12,084 nucleotides of DNA from WJLY01 sp964399265. Lineage in GTDB: Bacteria > Joyebacterota > Joyebacteria > Joyebacterales > Joyebacteraceae. The notes below the pieces were generated by a model that ran no database searches, was not told the origin of the DNA, and saw only the letters and a list, made by a program, of their open reading frames with translations. A program made the translations under genes and the position numbers. Below, piece by piece: positions 1-6,435 of the stretch (position 1 is the first letter of the stretch; each line of letters begins with the position of its first letter). The DNA is taken from positions 1-12,084 of the forward strand of contig CAYNQF010000075.1 of the NCBI GenBank assembly GCA_964399265.1. Direction: 5' to 3'.

Positions 1-7
1 CGTGCAC

Positions 8-22
8 ACGAAGACGCTTCGT
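8..22 (-). terminator. Possible weak hairpin downstream of the deacetylase-like gene
   Basis: A perfect 6-base inverted repeat (ACGAAG / CTTCGT, 3-base loop) starts 7 bases after the stop codon of the minus-strand gene. No T-run follows on the minus strand, so it is not a convincing intrinsic terminator. It could be a weak terminator or a chance repeat. Confidence 0.2.
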
Positions 23-29
23 TTCTTCG

Positions 30-1322
30 TCATGTCCCCGTAACCTCCATCCAGGCACCGGATTCGTAGTCCGTCGACGGCGACACGATCGACATCCACA
101 ACCAGCGAAGAACCATTCGCAAGCGCTCCCTCGCACCCAGCACGCGTGCTCCGTCAAACATGGTCATGTCGGCCGCGCGCACTTCCCACCCCGCACCCCG
201 CATCCATTCCTGTAGCGGGACGCGAGAGTCGGCCGGTGCGCCAGCGGGCGCGTCGGGAATCCTCGAGGGCGCGACCGATATGTCGTCCAGGACGCCTAAG
301 AGCCTCGGGGGCATCAGGACGACAAGATCACCCGAGCCCGCGTCGCGCGAGCGCGCAGCGTCCTCCAGATACTGCACGGCGCGCAGCCGGTCCAGCAACT
401 CTCCCGCCGGCGCGAACTCAACCTCCGGGTCGCGCACGCAGCGAGTGAACACCTCCCTCGCCTCCGGAGTAGCGGACCATCGGCCCGTCGCGGAGGGCTC
501 TGCGAACCCGCTCGCGAAGTGGGTGTAGACGATGCTGACGCCCTCCTGCCGCTTGAGCTTGTCGACGTTGCTCTTCGAAAGGAGTCTCACGAACTCACCG
601 ACGAGCTTGCCGTTGCTGCTTGCACACCAGAGCGGCGCGTCGGGCGTCAGCGGGTCCTCGTACGGCATCGACGGGTCGACCGCGAGCGTGTTGATCTCGT
701 CGGTCGTGTAGCCGCGCACGTACGTGACCAGGCTCCGTGACACGTCCACCCAGTAGAACGGGCTCGACGGGTCGTCGCCGTCGAACCGGTTGAGCCCTGT
801 CCTCATCCTGTAGACCCATTGGAGCAATGGGAAGGGAAGTCTACGACTACCCCAGTAGAAGGCTTCGCGGTTCACGCTGTGGAACACCATGAGCCGAGGC
901 TCGCCGCCCACGAGGTTCCGGAGCGTGTCGAACGCCGCGATGGTGGTCTCCCGCTCGTCGTGGCCGGCCGTGGCGGAGTGAAGCACTATCTCGTGCCCGC
1001 GCGCCGCCTCCGCCAGCACCCACCGGCGGTACTCCGGGTCCTGCAGCGTCAGGCCCGAGTGCTCGGGCGGATGGTCGGGGTGCTCGAACGCCCAGACCGT
1101 CTTCGTGACGCGCACGCCCAGGCTGTCCATGAAGGTGTAGACGGGGGCGGTCGTCTCGAACTGGAAGAAGTCCGTGTCGTCGGTCACCGCGACGACGCAC
1201 CGGTGTGAAGCCCCGAACGGGCGGAACGCGCGCTCTTCGACGGGCGCCCACCAGACGAACAGCGCGGCGGCCGCCGCGACGACGACCACGGCACAGACGA
1301 CTGCCGCGATTCCTCGGCGCAA
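30..1322 (-). CDS. Membrane-anchored polysaccharide deacetylase-like protein
   Basis: The 430-residue protein has one N-terminal hydrophobic segment (about residues 5-25) with no lipobox cysteine, so it is probably anchored in the inner membrane with the rest outside the cytoplasm. The body resembles a NodB-type (carbohydrate esterase 4-like) domain. An Asp pair (D48-D49) sits at the end of a hydrophobic strand, followed by a helix and 'GVRVTKTVW', which resembles the family's 'GVKATFF'. 'GHEIVLHS' then matches the metal-binding histidine region. The second histidine (H121) is six residues after H115, where classical enzymes have H-x3-H. A later 'YTHFASG' could supply another active-site histidine. 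The C-terminal ~120 residues are unassigned. The start is a TTG with GGAGG eight bases upstream; no in-frame ATG lies nearby. The substrate may be an envelope or exopolysaccharide, but this is inference. A deacetylase-fold protein without activity is also possible. Confidence 0.6.
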   Translation of the reverse strand: MRRGIAAVVCAVVVVAAAAALFVWWAPVEERAFRPFGASHRCVVAVTDDTDFFQFETTAPVYTFMDSLGVRVTKTVWAFEHPDHPPEHSGLTLQDPEYRRWVLAEAARGHEIVLHSATAGHDERETTIAAFDTLRNLVGGEPRLMVFHSVNREAFYWGSRRLPFPLLQWVYRMRTGLNRFDGDDPSSPFYWVDVSRSLVTYVRGYTTDEINTLAVDPSMPYEDPLTPDAPLWCASSNGKLVGEFVRLLSKSNVDKLKRQEGVSIVYTHFASGFAEPSATGRWSATPEAREVFTRCVRDPEVEFAPAGELLDRLRAVQYLEDAARSRDAGSGDLVVLMPPRLLGVLDDISVAPSRIPDAPAGAPADSRVPLQEWMRGAGWEVRAADMTMFDGARVLGARERLRMVLRWLWMSIVSPSTDYESGAWMEVTGT

Positions 1323-1330
1323 TGCTGCAT

Positions 1331-1335
1331 CCTCC
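1331..1335 (-). promoter_or_regulatory. Shine-Dalgarno site selecting a TTG start
   Basis: GGAGG on the minus strand lies eight bases before the TTG at 1322-1320. An ATG closer to the site (1330-1328) is out of frame with the gene, so the TTG is the likely start. Confidence 0.55.
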
Positions 1336-1557
1336 GCGTAAGGGTGTCGAATCCGCCCTGACGGCGGTGTTCCCGGGGAACTGGGCCGGCCATCCGGCCG
1401 GACAGGAGTGAAACGACATTAGCACAGACGCGGGACGGCCCACAAGCGCCGGGGCGTCGCCCTCTGTCCGCCCGCTGCGACGTGCACCTCTGCCAGCGCG
1501 CCGGAGCGTCCGCCTCCCAGCCGGACGCCGCGCGCGCTGGCGTGCGCGGCCGCAATC

Positions 1558-1566
1558 TGCTACCTT
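1558..1566 (+). promoter_or_regulatory. Possible extended -10 element for the epimerase-like gene
   Basis: TGCTACCTT resembles an extended -10 box (TGnTAnnnT) and lies 28 bases before the ATG at 1595. That would give a short 5' leader of about 20 bases. No convincing -35 hexamer lies 17 bases upstream, so the call is tentative. Confidence 0.25.
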
Positions 1567-1594
1567 CTCCCGTGAGACTTGGACCGGAGGATGC

Positions 1595-2479
1595 ATGAAG
1601 GTGCTGCTTGCGGGAGGAACCGGCTTCACGGGCAGGAGAGCGCTCAGGCTCCTGGTCGATCGTGGGCATTCCGTCACCTGCTACGCCAGAGCCGAGAGCG
1701 ACACTGCCGAGATGTACGCGCTCGGCGTGCCCGTCATGCGGGGCGAACTCGAGGATGAGGTCGCGCTGGCCGAAGCGGCGGCCGGACACGAGGCGCTTGC
1801 GAGCGCCGGCCCTCTCACCCCCGACATAGCGACCGCGATCGTGAACGCGGCGAAGCGGGCGGGCGTCACGAGGGTGCTCGTGATCGGTACGACGAGCATC
1901 TTCACGAATCTGAACGCCAAGAGCAAGTCCCAGAAGACTGAGGCCGAGAGGATCGTCCGCGAGAGCGGTCTCGACTACACGGTCCTGCGCCCTACCATGA
2001 TCTACGGCACGCACGAGGACCGGAACATGTGCAAGCTGGTCCGGTACTTGAAGTCGCACCGGATGATCCCGGTGTTCGGACCGGGAACAAGCCTCCAGCA
2101 GCCGGTCTACGTAGAGGACCTCGCGATGGCGTTCGTGCTGGCCCTCGAGAGCCCCGCCGCCATTGGCAAGGCCTACGACGTGGCGGGCGGAAACGCCGTG
2201 ACGTACAACGAGGTCATCGACACTACCGCGAGACTTCTCGGACGGCGCGTGATGAGGGTCCACATACCGCTGCGGACGTCGCTGGCACTGGTGAAGTTCT
2301 ACCACAGGCTGTCCAGACGCCCGCTGATCCACGGCGAACAGGTCCTCAGGCTGAACGAGGACAAGGCGTTCTCGACAGAGGAGATTGAGCGCGACCTCGG
2401 CTACTTCGCCCTCTCGTTCGAGGAGGGGATGCGCATGGAGGTTGCGGAGATCCTCGACTGGGACGGCCGCACTCCCTAG
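1595..2479 (+). CDS. NAD(P)-binding epimerase/dehydratase-like protein (atypical SDR)
   Basis: The 294-residue protein has an N-terminal Rossmann fold with the dinucleotide-binding motif GGTGFTG (residues 7-13), typical of extended and atypical short-chain dehydrogenases. 'DYTVLRPTMIYG' (128-138) and 'QQPVYVEDLAMAF' (169-180) match conserved segments of the epimerase family. The usual catalytic YxxxK is not intact: if K114 is the lysine, the tyrosine position is S110. Such proteins may bind the cofactor without classical SDR chemistry, as in NmrA-like and NDUFA9-like groups. The C-terminal third should form the substrate lobe. The ATG start has GGAGG four bases upstream. It is the only plus-strand gene here and overlaps the end of mlaD by four bases. 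Sugar-nucleotide metabolism would fit the deacetylase-like neighbour, but the substrate cannot be read from the sequence. Confidence 0.85.
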   Translation: MKVLLAGGTGFTGRRALRLLVDRGHSVTCYARAESDTAEMYALGVPVMRGELEDEVALAEAAAGHEALASAGPLTPDIATAIVNAAKRAGVTRVLVIGTTSIFTNLNAKSKSQKTEAERIVRESGLDYTVLRPTMIYGTHEDRNMCKLVRYLKSHRMIPVFGPGTSLQQPVYVEDLAMAFVLALESPAAIGKAYDVAGGNAVTYNEVIDTTARLLGRRVMRVHIPLRTSLALVKFYHRLSRRPLIHGEQVLRLNEDKAFSTEEIERDLGYFALSFEEGMRMEVAEILDWDGRTP

Positions 2480-3339
2480 AAGATCGAGAACCTCACAAAG
2501 CTCTTCGGGTTCTCGCGTATCTGCGCGACAAGCTCACGTACCTCTCTCACCGCGGCCACAAACTCGTCGTGGGCGGTGTCGTCGCTCAGGACCTTGCCAA
2601 GCGACCCCTTTCCCTTCTCGACCCTCGTCACCAGGGAATCGAGCGACGCGGAGATGTTCTGCAGCTCCGTGGTGAGCTGCGCGAACCTGGCGGATGCCAC
2701 GGAGAGCGAGTCGACGGTGGCCGATGCGCCTGCCTTGTTCTGCTCGACGAAGTCCTTGAGGCTCGCCGCGGTCTCGCGGAAGTCCCCGACCGCGTCCCTC
2801 AGACCGACCGAGGCGATGCTCGCGTTCTCGAGGGTCTCCCCGACCCGCTTGCGGCTCTCGGTGTCCGACAGCGCGCGGTCGGCCGCGCCGAGAACGCTTC
2901 GGATCTCGGTCAGCGCCTCGCCCATCTCCGCCACGACGTCGCCGAGACCCTTGTCGTAGTAGCCGAAGACCGTGTCGCCTTCCTTGATGATCTCGTCGCT
3001 CTCGCCGGGCCGGATGGCTATGACCTTCGCGCCGATCAGGCCGTACGTCGACACGCTGATCCGCGAGTCGACGGGAATCCGGATGCCGCGGTCGAGCGAC
3101 ACATCCGCCACCACCTTCCCGTCCACCAGCTGCAGGTCGAGTATCTCGCCAGAGGAGATGCCGGCGACCGTTACACGGTCGCCCACGCCGAGGCCCGCCA
3201 CCTCCGGGAAGACGACGCTGAACTTGTAGGTGCTGTCGCCGAACTTGACGCCGCCCAGCCACAGTATGCCCAGTATCAGCACCAGACCGGCGACCGTCAG
3301 CGTGATGCCGACCCTGAGTTCGTTGCCTCGTTCGCTCAT
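2476..3339 (-). CDS. mlaD: MlaD-type MCE domain lipid-binding protein
   Basis: The 287-residue protein has a single N-terminal transmembrane helix (about 9-29) and an MCE domain (about 37-114, 'AGLGVGDRVTVAGISSGEI' onward). A long helical region (about 130-245) follows, with 'GKGSLGKVLSDD' (243-254), a motif common in MCE proteins, and the tail 'NPKSFVRFSIF'. MlaD-type proteins form a periplasmic hexamer on the MlaFE ABC transporter and carry phospholipid between inner and outer membranes. I chose the ATG at 3339 because GGAGGG lies seven bases upstream and the transmembrane helix follows at once. The open frame continues upstream, but those residues are Arg-rich and unlike the family. The gene is last in the series, separated from mlaF by 85 bases containing a strong palindrome. 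At 287 residues it is longer than E. coli MlaD (about 180), as in many lineages with extended helical tails. Confidence 0.93.
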   Translation of the reverse strand: MSERGNELRVGITLTVAGLVLILGILWLGGVKFGDSTYKFSVVFPEVAGLGVGDRVTVAGISSGEILDLQLVDGKVVADVSLDRGIRIPVDSRISVSTYGLIGAKVIAIRPGESDEIIKEGDTVFGYYDKGLGDVVAEMGEALTEIRSVLGAADRALSDTESRKRVGETLENASIASVGLRDAVGDFRETAASLKDFVEQNKAGASATVDSLSVASARFAQLTTELQNISASLDSLVTRVEKGKGSLGKVLSDDTAHDEFVAAVREVRELVAQIRENPKSFVRFSIF

Positions 3340-3396
3340 CTTGAAACCCTCCGAATCGTGCCGCCCGGCATCACACTGCGGGAAACCGGCGCCTCG

Positions 3397-3414
3397 GGGC
3401 CGCTCGAGCGGCCC
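3397..3414 (-). promoter_or_regulatory. Perfect 18-base palindrome in the mlaF-mlaD gap
   Basis: GGGCCGCTCGAGCGGCCC is a perfect palindrome. As RNA it would form a 7-base GC-rich stem with a TCGA loop, 10 bases past the mlaF stop. No T-run follows, so a classical terminator is unlikely. An mRNA-stabilising or processing hairpin that adjusts mlaD output relative to mlaEF, or a protein-binding site, are possibilities. Confidence 0.5.
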
Positions 3415-3424
3415 GCGAACGGTC

Positions 3425-4210
3425 TCACGAGAACGGGTCGTACCCGCGCGACGGACCGCGATTGACGCTCGGCCGTCCTCTCGCGATGAAGTTCCTGACG
3501 GCCTCGTTGTCGGTCGTCGACAGCTCGTCGGTCGTGCCCACGAACGCGATCCTGCCCTCATGCATCAGGGCGACCCTGTCACCGGTGAACGACGCGCTGT
3601 GCAGGTCGTGAGTGACGACGATCGACGAGGCGTTGAGCTTCCTCTGGGTGGTCCTGATGAGTTCGTTTATCTGCTCGGCCATTACGGGGTCGAGCCCCGT
3701 CGTCGGCTCGTCGTACAGGATGATGTCCGGATCGAGCGCGATCGCCCTCGCGAGCGCAACGCGCTTCTTCATGCCCCCGGAGATCTCGGACGGCATGAGC
3801 GCGCTGATGCCCTCGAGCCCCACCAGCGAGAGCTTCTCGTCGACGATGTCGGCAAGCTCCGGACCCTTCATCCGTCTGTGCTCGCGCAGCGGCAGCCCGA
3901 CATTCTCGCCGACGGTCATCGAGTCGAAGAGGGCCGCCCCCTGGAAGACCATTCCGAACGACTTGCGGACCTCGTCCAGGCCCTTCCTGCCCATCTTCGT
4001 GATGTCCTTGCCGTAGACGATGACCGAGCCGCCGTCCGGTGACAGAAGGCCGATGACGTGCTTGAGAAGCACGCTCTTCCCGCAGCCCGACGGCCCGAGA
4101 ACGACCAGCGTCTCCCCGTCGCTGAGCGTGAGGTCGACACCGCTCAGGACCTCGTTCTCCCCGAACGACTTCCTGAGACCCCTTATCTCGACGACGACCG
4201 ACCCGACCAT
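3425..4210 (-). CDS. mlaF: MlaF-type ABC transporter ATP-binding protein
   Basis: The 261-residue protein has every element of an ABC ATPase in order: Walker A GPSGCGKS (39-46), Q-loop Q90, signature SGGMKKR (144-150), Walker B IILYDEP (163-169), D-loop, and the switch histidine in VTHD (H201). The signature with GGMKKR is characteristic of the MlaF/Mkl group that powers MCE transporters. It should pair with MlaE in the inner membrane and use ATP to drive phospholipid transport through MlaD. The length matches E. coli MlaF (about 270). The ATG at 4210 lies eight bases after the mlaE stop, with a weak AGGCGG-like site overlapping that stop, so it is probably coupled to mlaE. The open frame upstream of this ATG overlaps mlaE and does not resemble the family. 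Confidence 0.95.
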   Translation of the reverse strand: MVGSVVVEIRGLRKSFGENEVLSGVDLTLSDGETLVVLGPSGCGKSVLLKHVIGLLSPDGGSVIVYGKDITKMGRKGLDEVRKSFGMVFQGAALFDSMTVGENVGLPLREHRRMKGPELADIVDEKLSLVGLEGISALMPSEISGGMKKRVALARAIALDPDIILYDEPTTGLDPVMAEQINELIRTTQRKLNASSIVVTHDLHSASFTGDRVALMHEGRIAFVGTTDELSTTDNEAVRNFIARGRPSVNRGPSRGYDPFS

Positions 4211-4218
4211 CACACCGC

Positions 4219-5037
4219 CTAGCCGAAGATGACCTTGAACAGCAGAGTCGCCAGAACGTAGTCCGAGACCAGGATGAGCACGCAGCTCGCGACGACCGCA
4301 CGCGTGGCCGCCTGGCCGACGCCCACCGCCCCGCCGCTCGCGCGTAGCCCGGCGAGGCACCCCATCAGGGCGATGATCCCACCGAACACGAACGACTTGA
4401 TGAGCCCGCCGAAGATGTCGCCCTCGAAGAAGAACATCTTCACGCCGCCGACGAACGAGCTGGGCAGGACGCCGAGCGAGGCGTTCGAGATGACGAACCC
4501 TCCGCCGATGGCGAGCGCGTCGGCGAACACCGTGAGCACCGGCAGCATGATGAGCGCTGCTACGATCCTGGGCATCGCGAGGTAGCGGACAGGGTCGAGT
4601 GCCATCGCCTCCAGGGCGTCGACCTGCTCGGTCACGCGCATCGTGCCCAGTTCCGCGGCTATCGACGCGCTCACGCGTCCTCCGACGACGAGCGCCGTGA
4701 GCACGGGCCCCAGTTCGATGACGACCGACTTGTATATGGCCGTGCCGATGTACGCCTCAGGCACGAACTCGCGAAGCTGGTAGGCCGCCTGGACCGCCGT
4801 TACGGCGCCGGTGAAGATCGATGTGATGATGACGAGGGGCAGGGACCCGACGCCGATGCGGCGGGCCTGCTCGAACACGAGCGGCATCGAGCGCGGCAGC
4901 TTGCGCAGGACCATCAGGCCGCGCCAGAAGAGGATGCCGGCGGCGCCGGCCTCTCTCACGAACTCGAGAGCGGTCGCGCCCAGGGCGGTGAAGAACCCTC
5001 CCCGCCTCGACCTAGAGGTCGCCGATATCGAATCCAT
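4219..5037 (-). CDS. mlaE: MlaE-type ABC transporter permease
   Basis: The 272-residue membrane protein belongs to the MlaE permease family. The core segment 'GPVLTALVVGGRVSASIAAELG' followed by 'MRVTEQVDALEAMALDP' (about 110-149) is the hallmark of the family. Hydrophobic stretches at about 66-85, 105-125, 157-180, 205-230 and 246-270 fit its five-helix topology. It forms the membrane dimer of the MlaFEDB-type complex. The ATG at 5037 lies 26 bases inside the end of dnaB, with GAGG seven bases upstream, pointing to translational coupling. A small inverted repeat (5008-5021) spans the dnaB stop within the mlaE coding sequence. No STAS-domain mlaB follows, unlike the E. coli order, which is usual outside Proteobacteria. 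Confidence 0.95.
   Translation of the reverse strand: MDSISATSRSRRGGFFTALGATALEFVREAGAAGILFWRGLMVLRKLPRSMPLVFEQARRIGVGSLPLVIITSIFTGAVTAVQAAYQLREFVPEAYIGTAIYKSVVIELGPVLTALVVGGRVSASIAAELGTMRVTEQVDALEAMALDPVRYLAMPRIVAALIMLPVLTVFADALAIGGGFVISNASLGVLPSSFVGGVKMFFFEGDIFGGLIKSFVFGGIIALMGCLAGLRASGGAVGVGQAATRAVVASCVLILVSDYVLATLLFKVIFG
5008..5021 (-). repeat. Inverted repeat spanning the dnaB stop codon
   Basis: CGACCT / AGGTCG with a two-base centre surrounds the dnaB stop codon (5012-5014) and lies within the first codons of mlaE. In mRNA it could form a 5-base stem with a 4-base loop near the coupled start. It could also be coincidence in GC-rich DNA. Confidence 0.35.
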
Positions 5038-6421
5038 CGTCGGGCCTCGAACTCAGGTTGTCGAAGCGCGTGCACTCCGAGGAAAAGGCGAGTCTCACCG
5101 TGCCGGTCGGACCGTTTCGCTGCTTGCCGATGATGACCTCGGCGATACCGATGTTCTCGGGGCTCTTGTCGTAGACCTCCGGCCTGTAGATGAAGGCGAC
5201 CACGTCGGCGTCCTGCTCGATCGCGCCCGACTCTCGAAGGTCTGAGAGGATCGGGCGACGGTCCCCGCCGCGCGTCTCGACGGCTCGCGACAGCTGCGAG
5301 AGCGCGAGCACCGGGACCTCGAGCTCCTTCGCGAGCCCCTTCAAAGACCTTGAGATCTCGGAGATCTCCTGCTGCCTGTTCTCCTGCCTGCCCAGACCGT
5401 GCATGAGCTGCAGGTAGTCGACGATGATGACGCCGATGTCCGCCTCGGTCTTGAGGCGCCGGGCCTTCGACCGCATCTCGAGCACCGTCATGGCCGGGGT
5501 GTCGTCGATCCAGATGGGCGCCTCGGAGAGCATTCCGGCCGCCGTCGTCAGGCTCGACCAGTGTCTGTCGGCAAGGTGTCCGGTACGAAGCTGATGCGCG
5601 TCGACGCGCGCCTCGCTGCACAGCATGCGCTGGACGAGCTGCGCGCGCGACATCTCGAGGCTGAAGATCGCCGTGCCAAGTCCCTTCTGGATGGACGCGT
5701 GAGCGGCCACGTTGAGCGCGAACGCGGTCTTCCCCATCGACGGCCTGCCGGCGATGATGATGAGGTCGGAACGCTGGAAGCCGGAGGTCATCGTGTCGAG
5801 GTCGATGAACCCGGACGGTATGCCTGTGATGTGCTCCTTGCGGCGGTACAGCTCCTCGATGACCTCGAAGCTGTGCTTCAGGATCTCCCTCATGGGAATG
5901 AAGTCGCGGTGCACACGGGCCTGTGCGATCTCGAAGATCATGTGCTCGGCCCTGTCCAGGATGTCGCTCGCGTCGCCGCCCGTGTCGTACGCCTCCTGAG
6001 CGATCTCGGTGGCGACTGTGATGAGCTTCCGGAGGACGGCCTTCTCGAGGACGATCTTGGCGTGGAACCGCACGTTGGCCGTCGTCGCGACGCTGCCCAG
6101 GATGGTCGTGAGGTACGCCGCCCCGCCCACGTCGTCCAGGTCCTTCGACTTCTTGAGTTCCTGCGTCACGGTAACGAGGTCGACCGCCTCGTCCTGCGCG
6201 AACAGCCTCATGATGGCCGCGAAGATCTTCCTGTGCGCCGTGCGGTAGAAGGCGGTCTCGTCCAGGAGTTCCGTCACGACGCCCACCGCCATCTTGTCGA
6301 GCATCATGGCGCCCAGGACGGCGACCTCGACCTCGACGGCCTGCGGCGGCACGCGCCCGGCGGGGATCTCCGGCGTCGGAGTCCGCTGCGTTCTCTCAGT
6401 GGTCTTCTCGGTCGTTGCCAT
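5012..6421 (-). CDS. dnaB: Replicative DNA helicase DnaB
   Basis: The 469-residue protein is a full-length hexameric replicative helicase. The N-terminal domain (about 22-175) begins 'RVPPQAVEVEVAVLGAMM', the usual opening of bacterial DnaB. The RecA-like C-terminal domain has Walker A GRPSMGKT (225-232), Walker B 'VIIVDYLQLM' (331-340), the 'ALSQLSR' motif (373-379), 'LSDLRESGAIEQDAD' (392-406) and the arginine-finger segment 'KQRNGPTG' (433-440). No intein interrupts it. It unwinds DNA at the replication fork using NTP and interacts with primase. The ATG at 6421 has GGAGG four bases upstream; the open frame above it overlaps the preceding gene and is Arg-rich noise. It follows the phosphoesterase gene by 14 bases and overlaps mlaE by 26 bases. 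The acidic tail ends 'DDGFDIGDL'. Confidence 0.98.
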   Translation of the reverse strand: MATTEKTTERTQRTPTPEIPAGRVPPQAVEVEVAVLGAMMLDKMAVGVVTELLDETAFYRTAHRKIFAAIMRLFAQDEAVDLVTVTQELKKSKDLDDVGGAAYLTTILGSVATTANVRFHAKIVLEKAVLRKLITVATEIAQEAYDTGGDASDILDRAEHMIFEIAQARVHRDFIPMREILKHSFEVIEELYRRKEHITGIPSGFIDLDTMTSGFQRSDLIIIAGRPSMGKTAFALNVAAHASIQKGLGTAIFSLEMSRAQLVQRMLCSEARVDAHQLRTGHLADRHWSSLTTAAGMLSEAPIWIDDTPAMTVLEMRSKARRLKTEADIGVIIVDYLQLMHGLGRQENRQQEISEISRSLKGLAKELEVPVLALSQLSRAVETRGGDRRPILSDLRESGAIEQDADVVAFIYRPEVYDKSPENIGIAEVIIGKQRNGPTGTVRLAFSSECTRFDNLSSRPDDGFDIGDL

Positions 6422-6435
6422 CGTGCCTCCGACAC

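Larger units (their letters stand above)
1323..1594. other. Divergent intergenic region with three inverted repeats
   Basis: This 272-base gap separates two divergently transcribed genes and should carry both promoters. On the deacetylase side it holds three close inverted repeats: CCGCC/GGCGG at 1353-1367, GTTCCC/GGGAAC at 1369-1381 (one-base centre), and GGCCGG/CCGGCC at 1384-1399 (4-base spacer). If the minus-strand promoter lies near 1418-1423 (GCTAAT as a poor -10), all three would fall in its 5' leader. The rest is GC-rich with no credible ORF or RNA gene. Confidence 0.45.

Noticed and set aside
1184..2332. Minus-strand open frame of 382 codons across the intergenic region and the epimerase-like gene
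   Set aside because: It is antisense to a well-supported Rossmann protein, with low-complexity Arg/His-rich composition.
3340..3561. Upstream extension of mlaD by 74 codons
   Set aside because: It overlaps the end of mlaF, is Arg-rich, and the internal ATG at 3339 has a strong Shine-Dalgarno site directly before the transmembrane helix.
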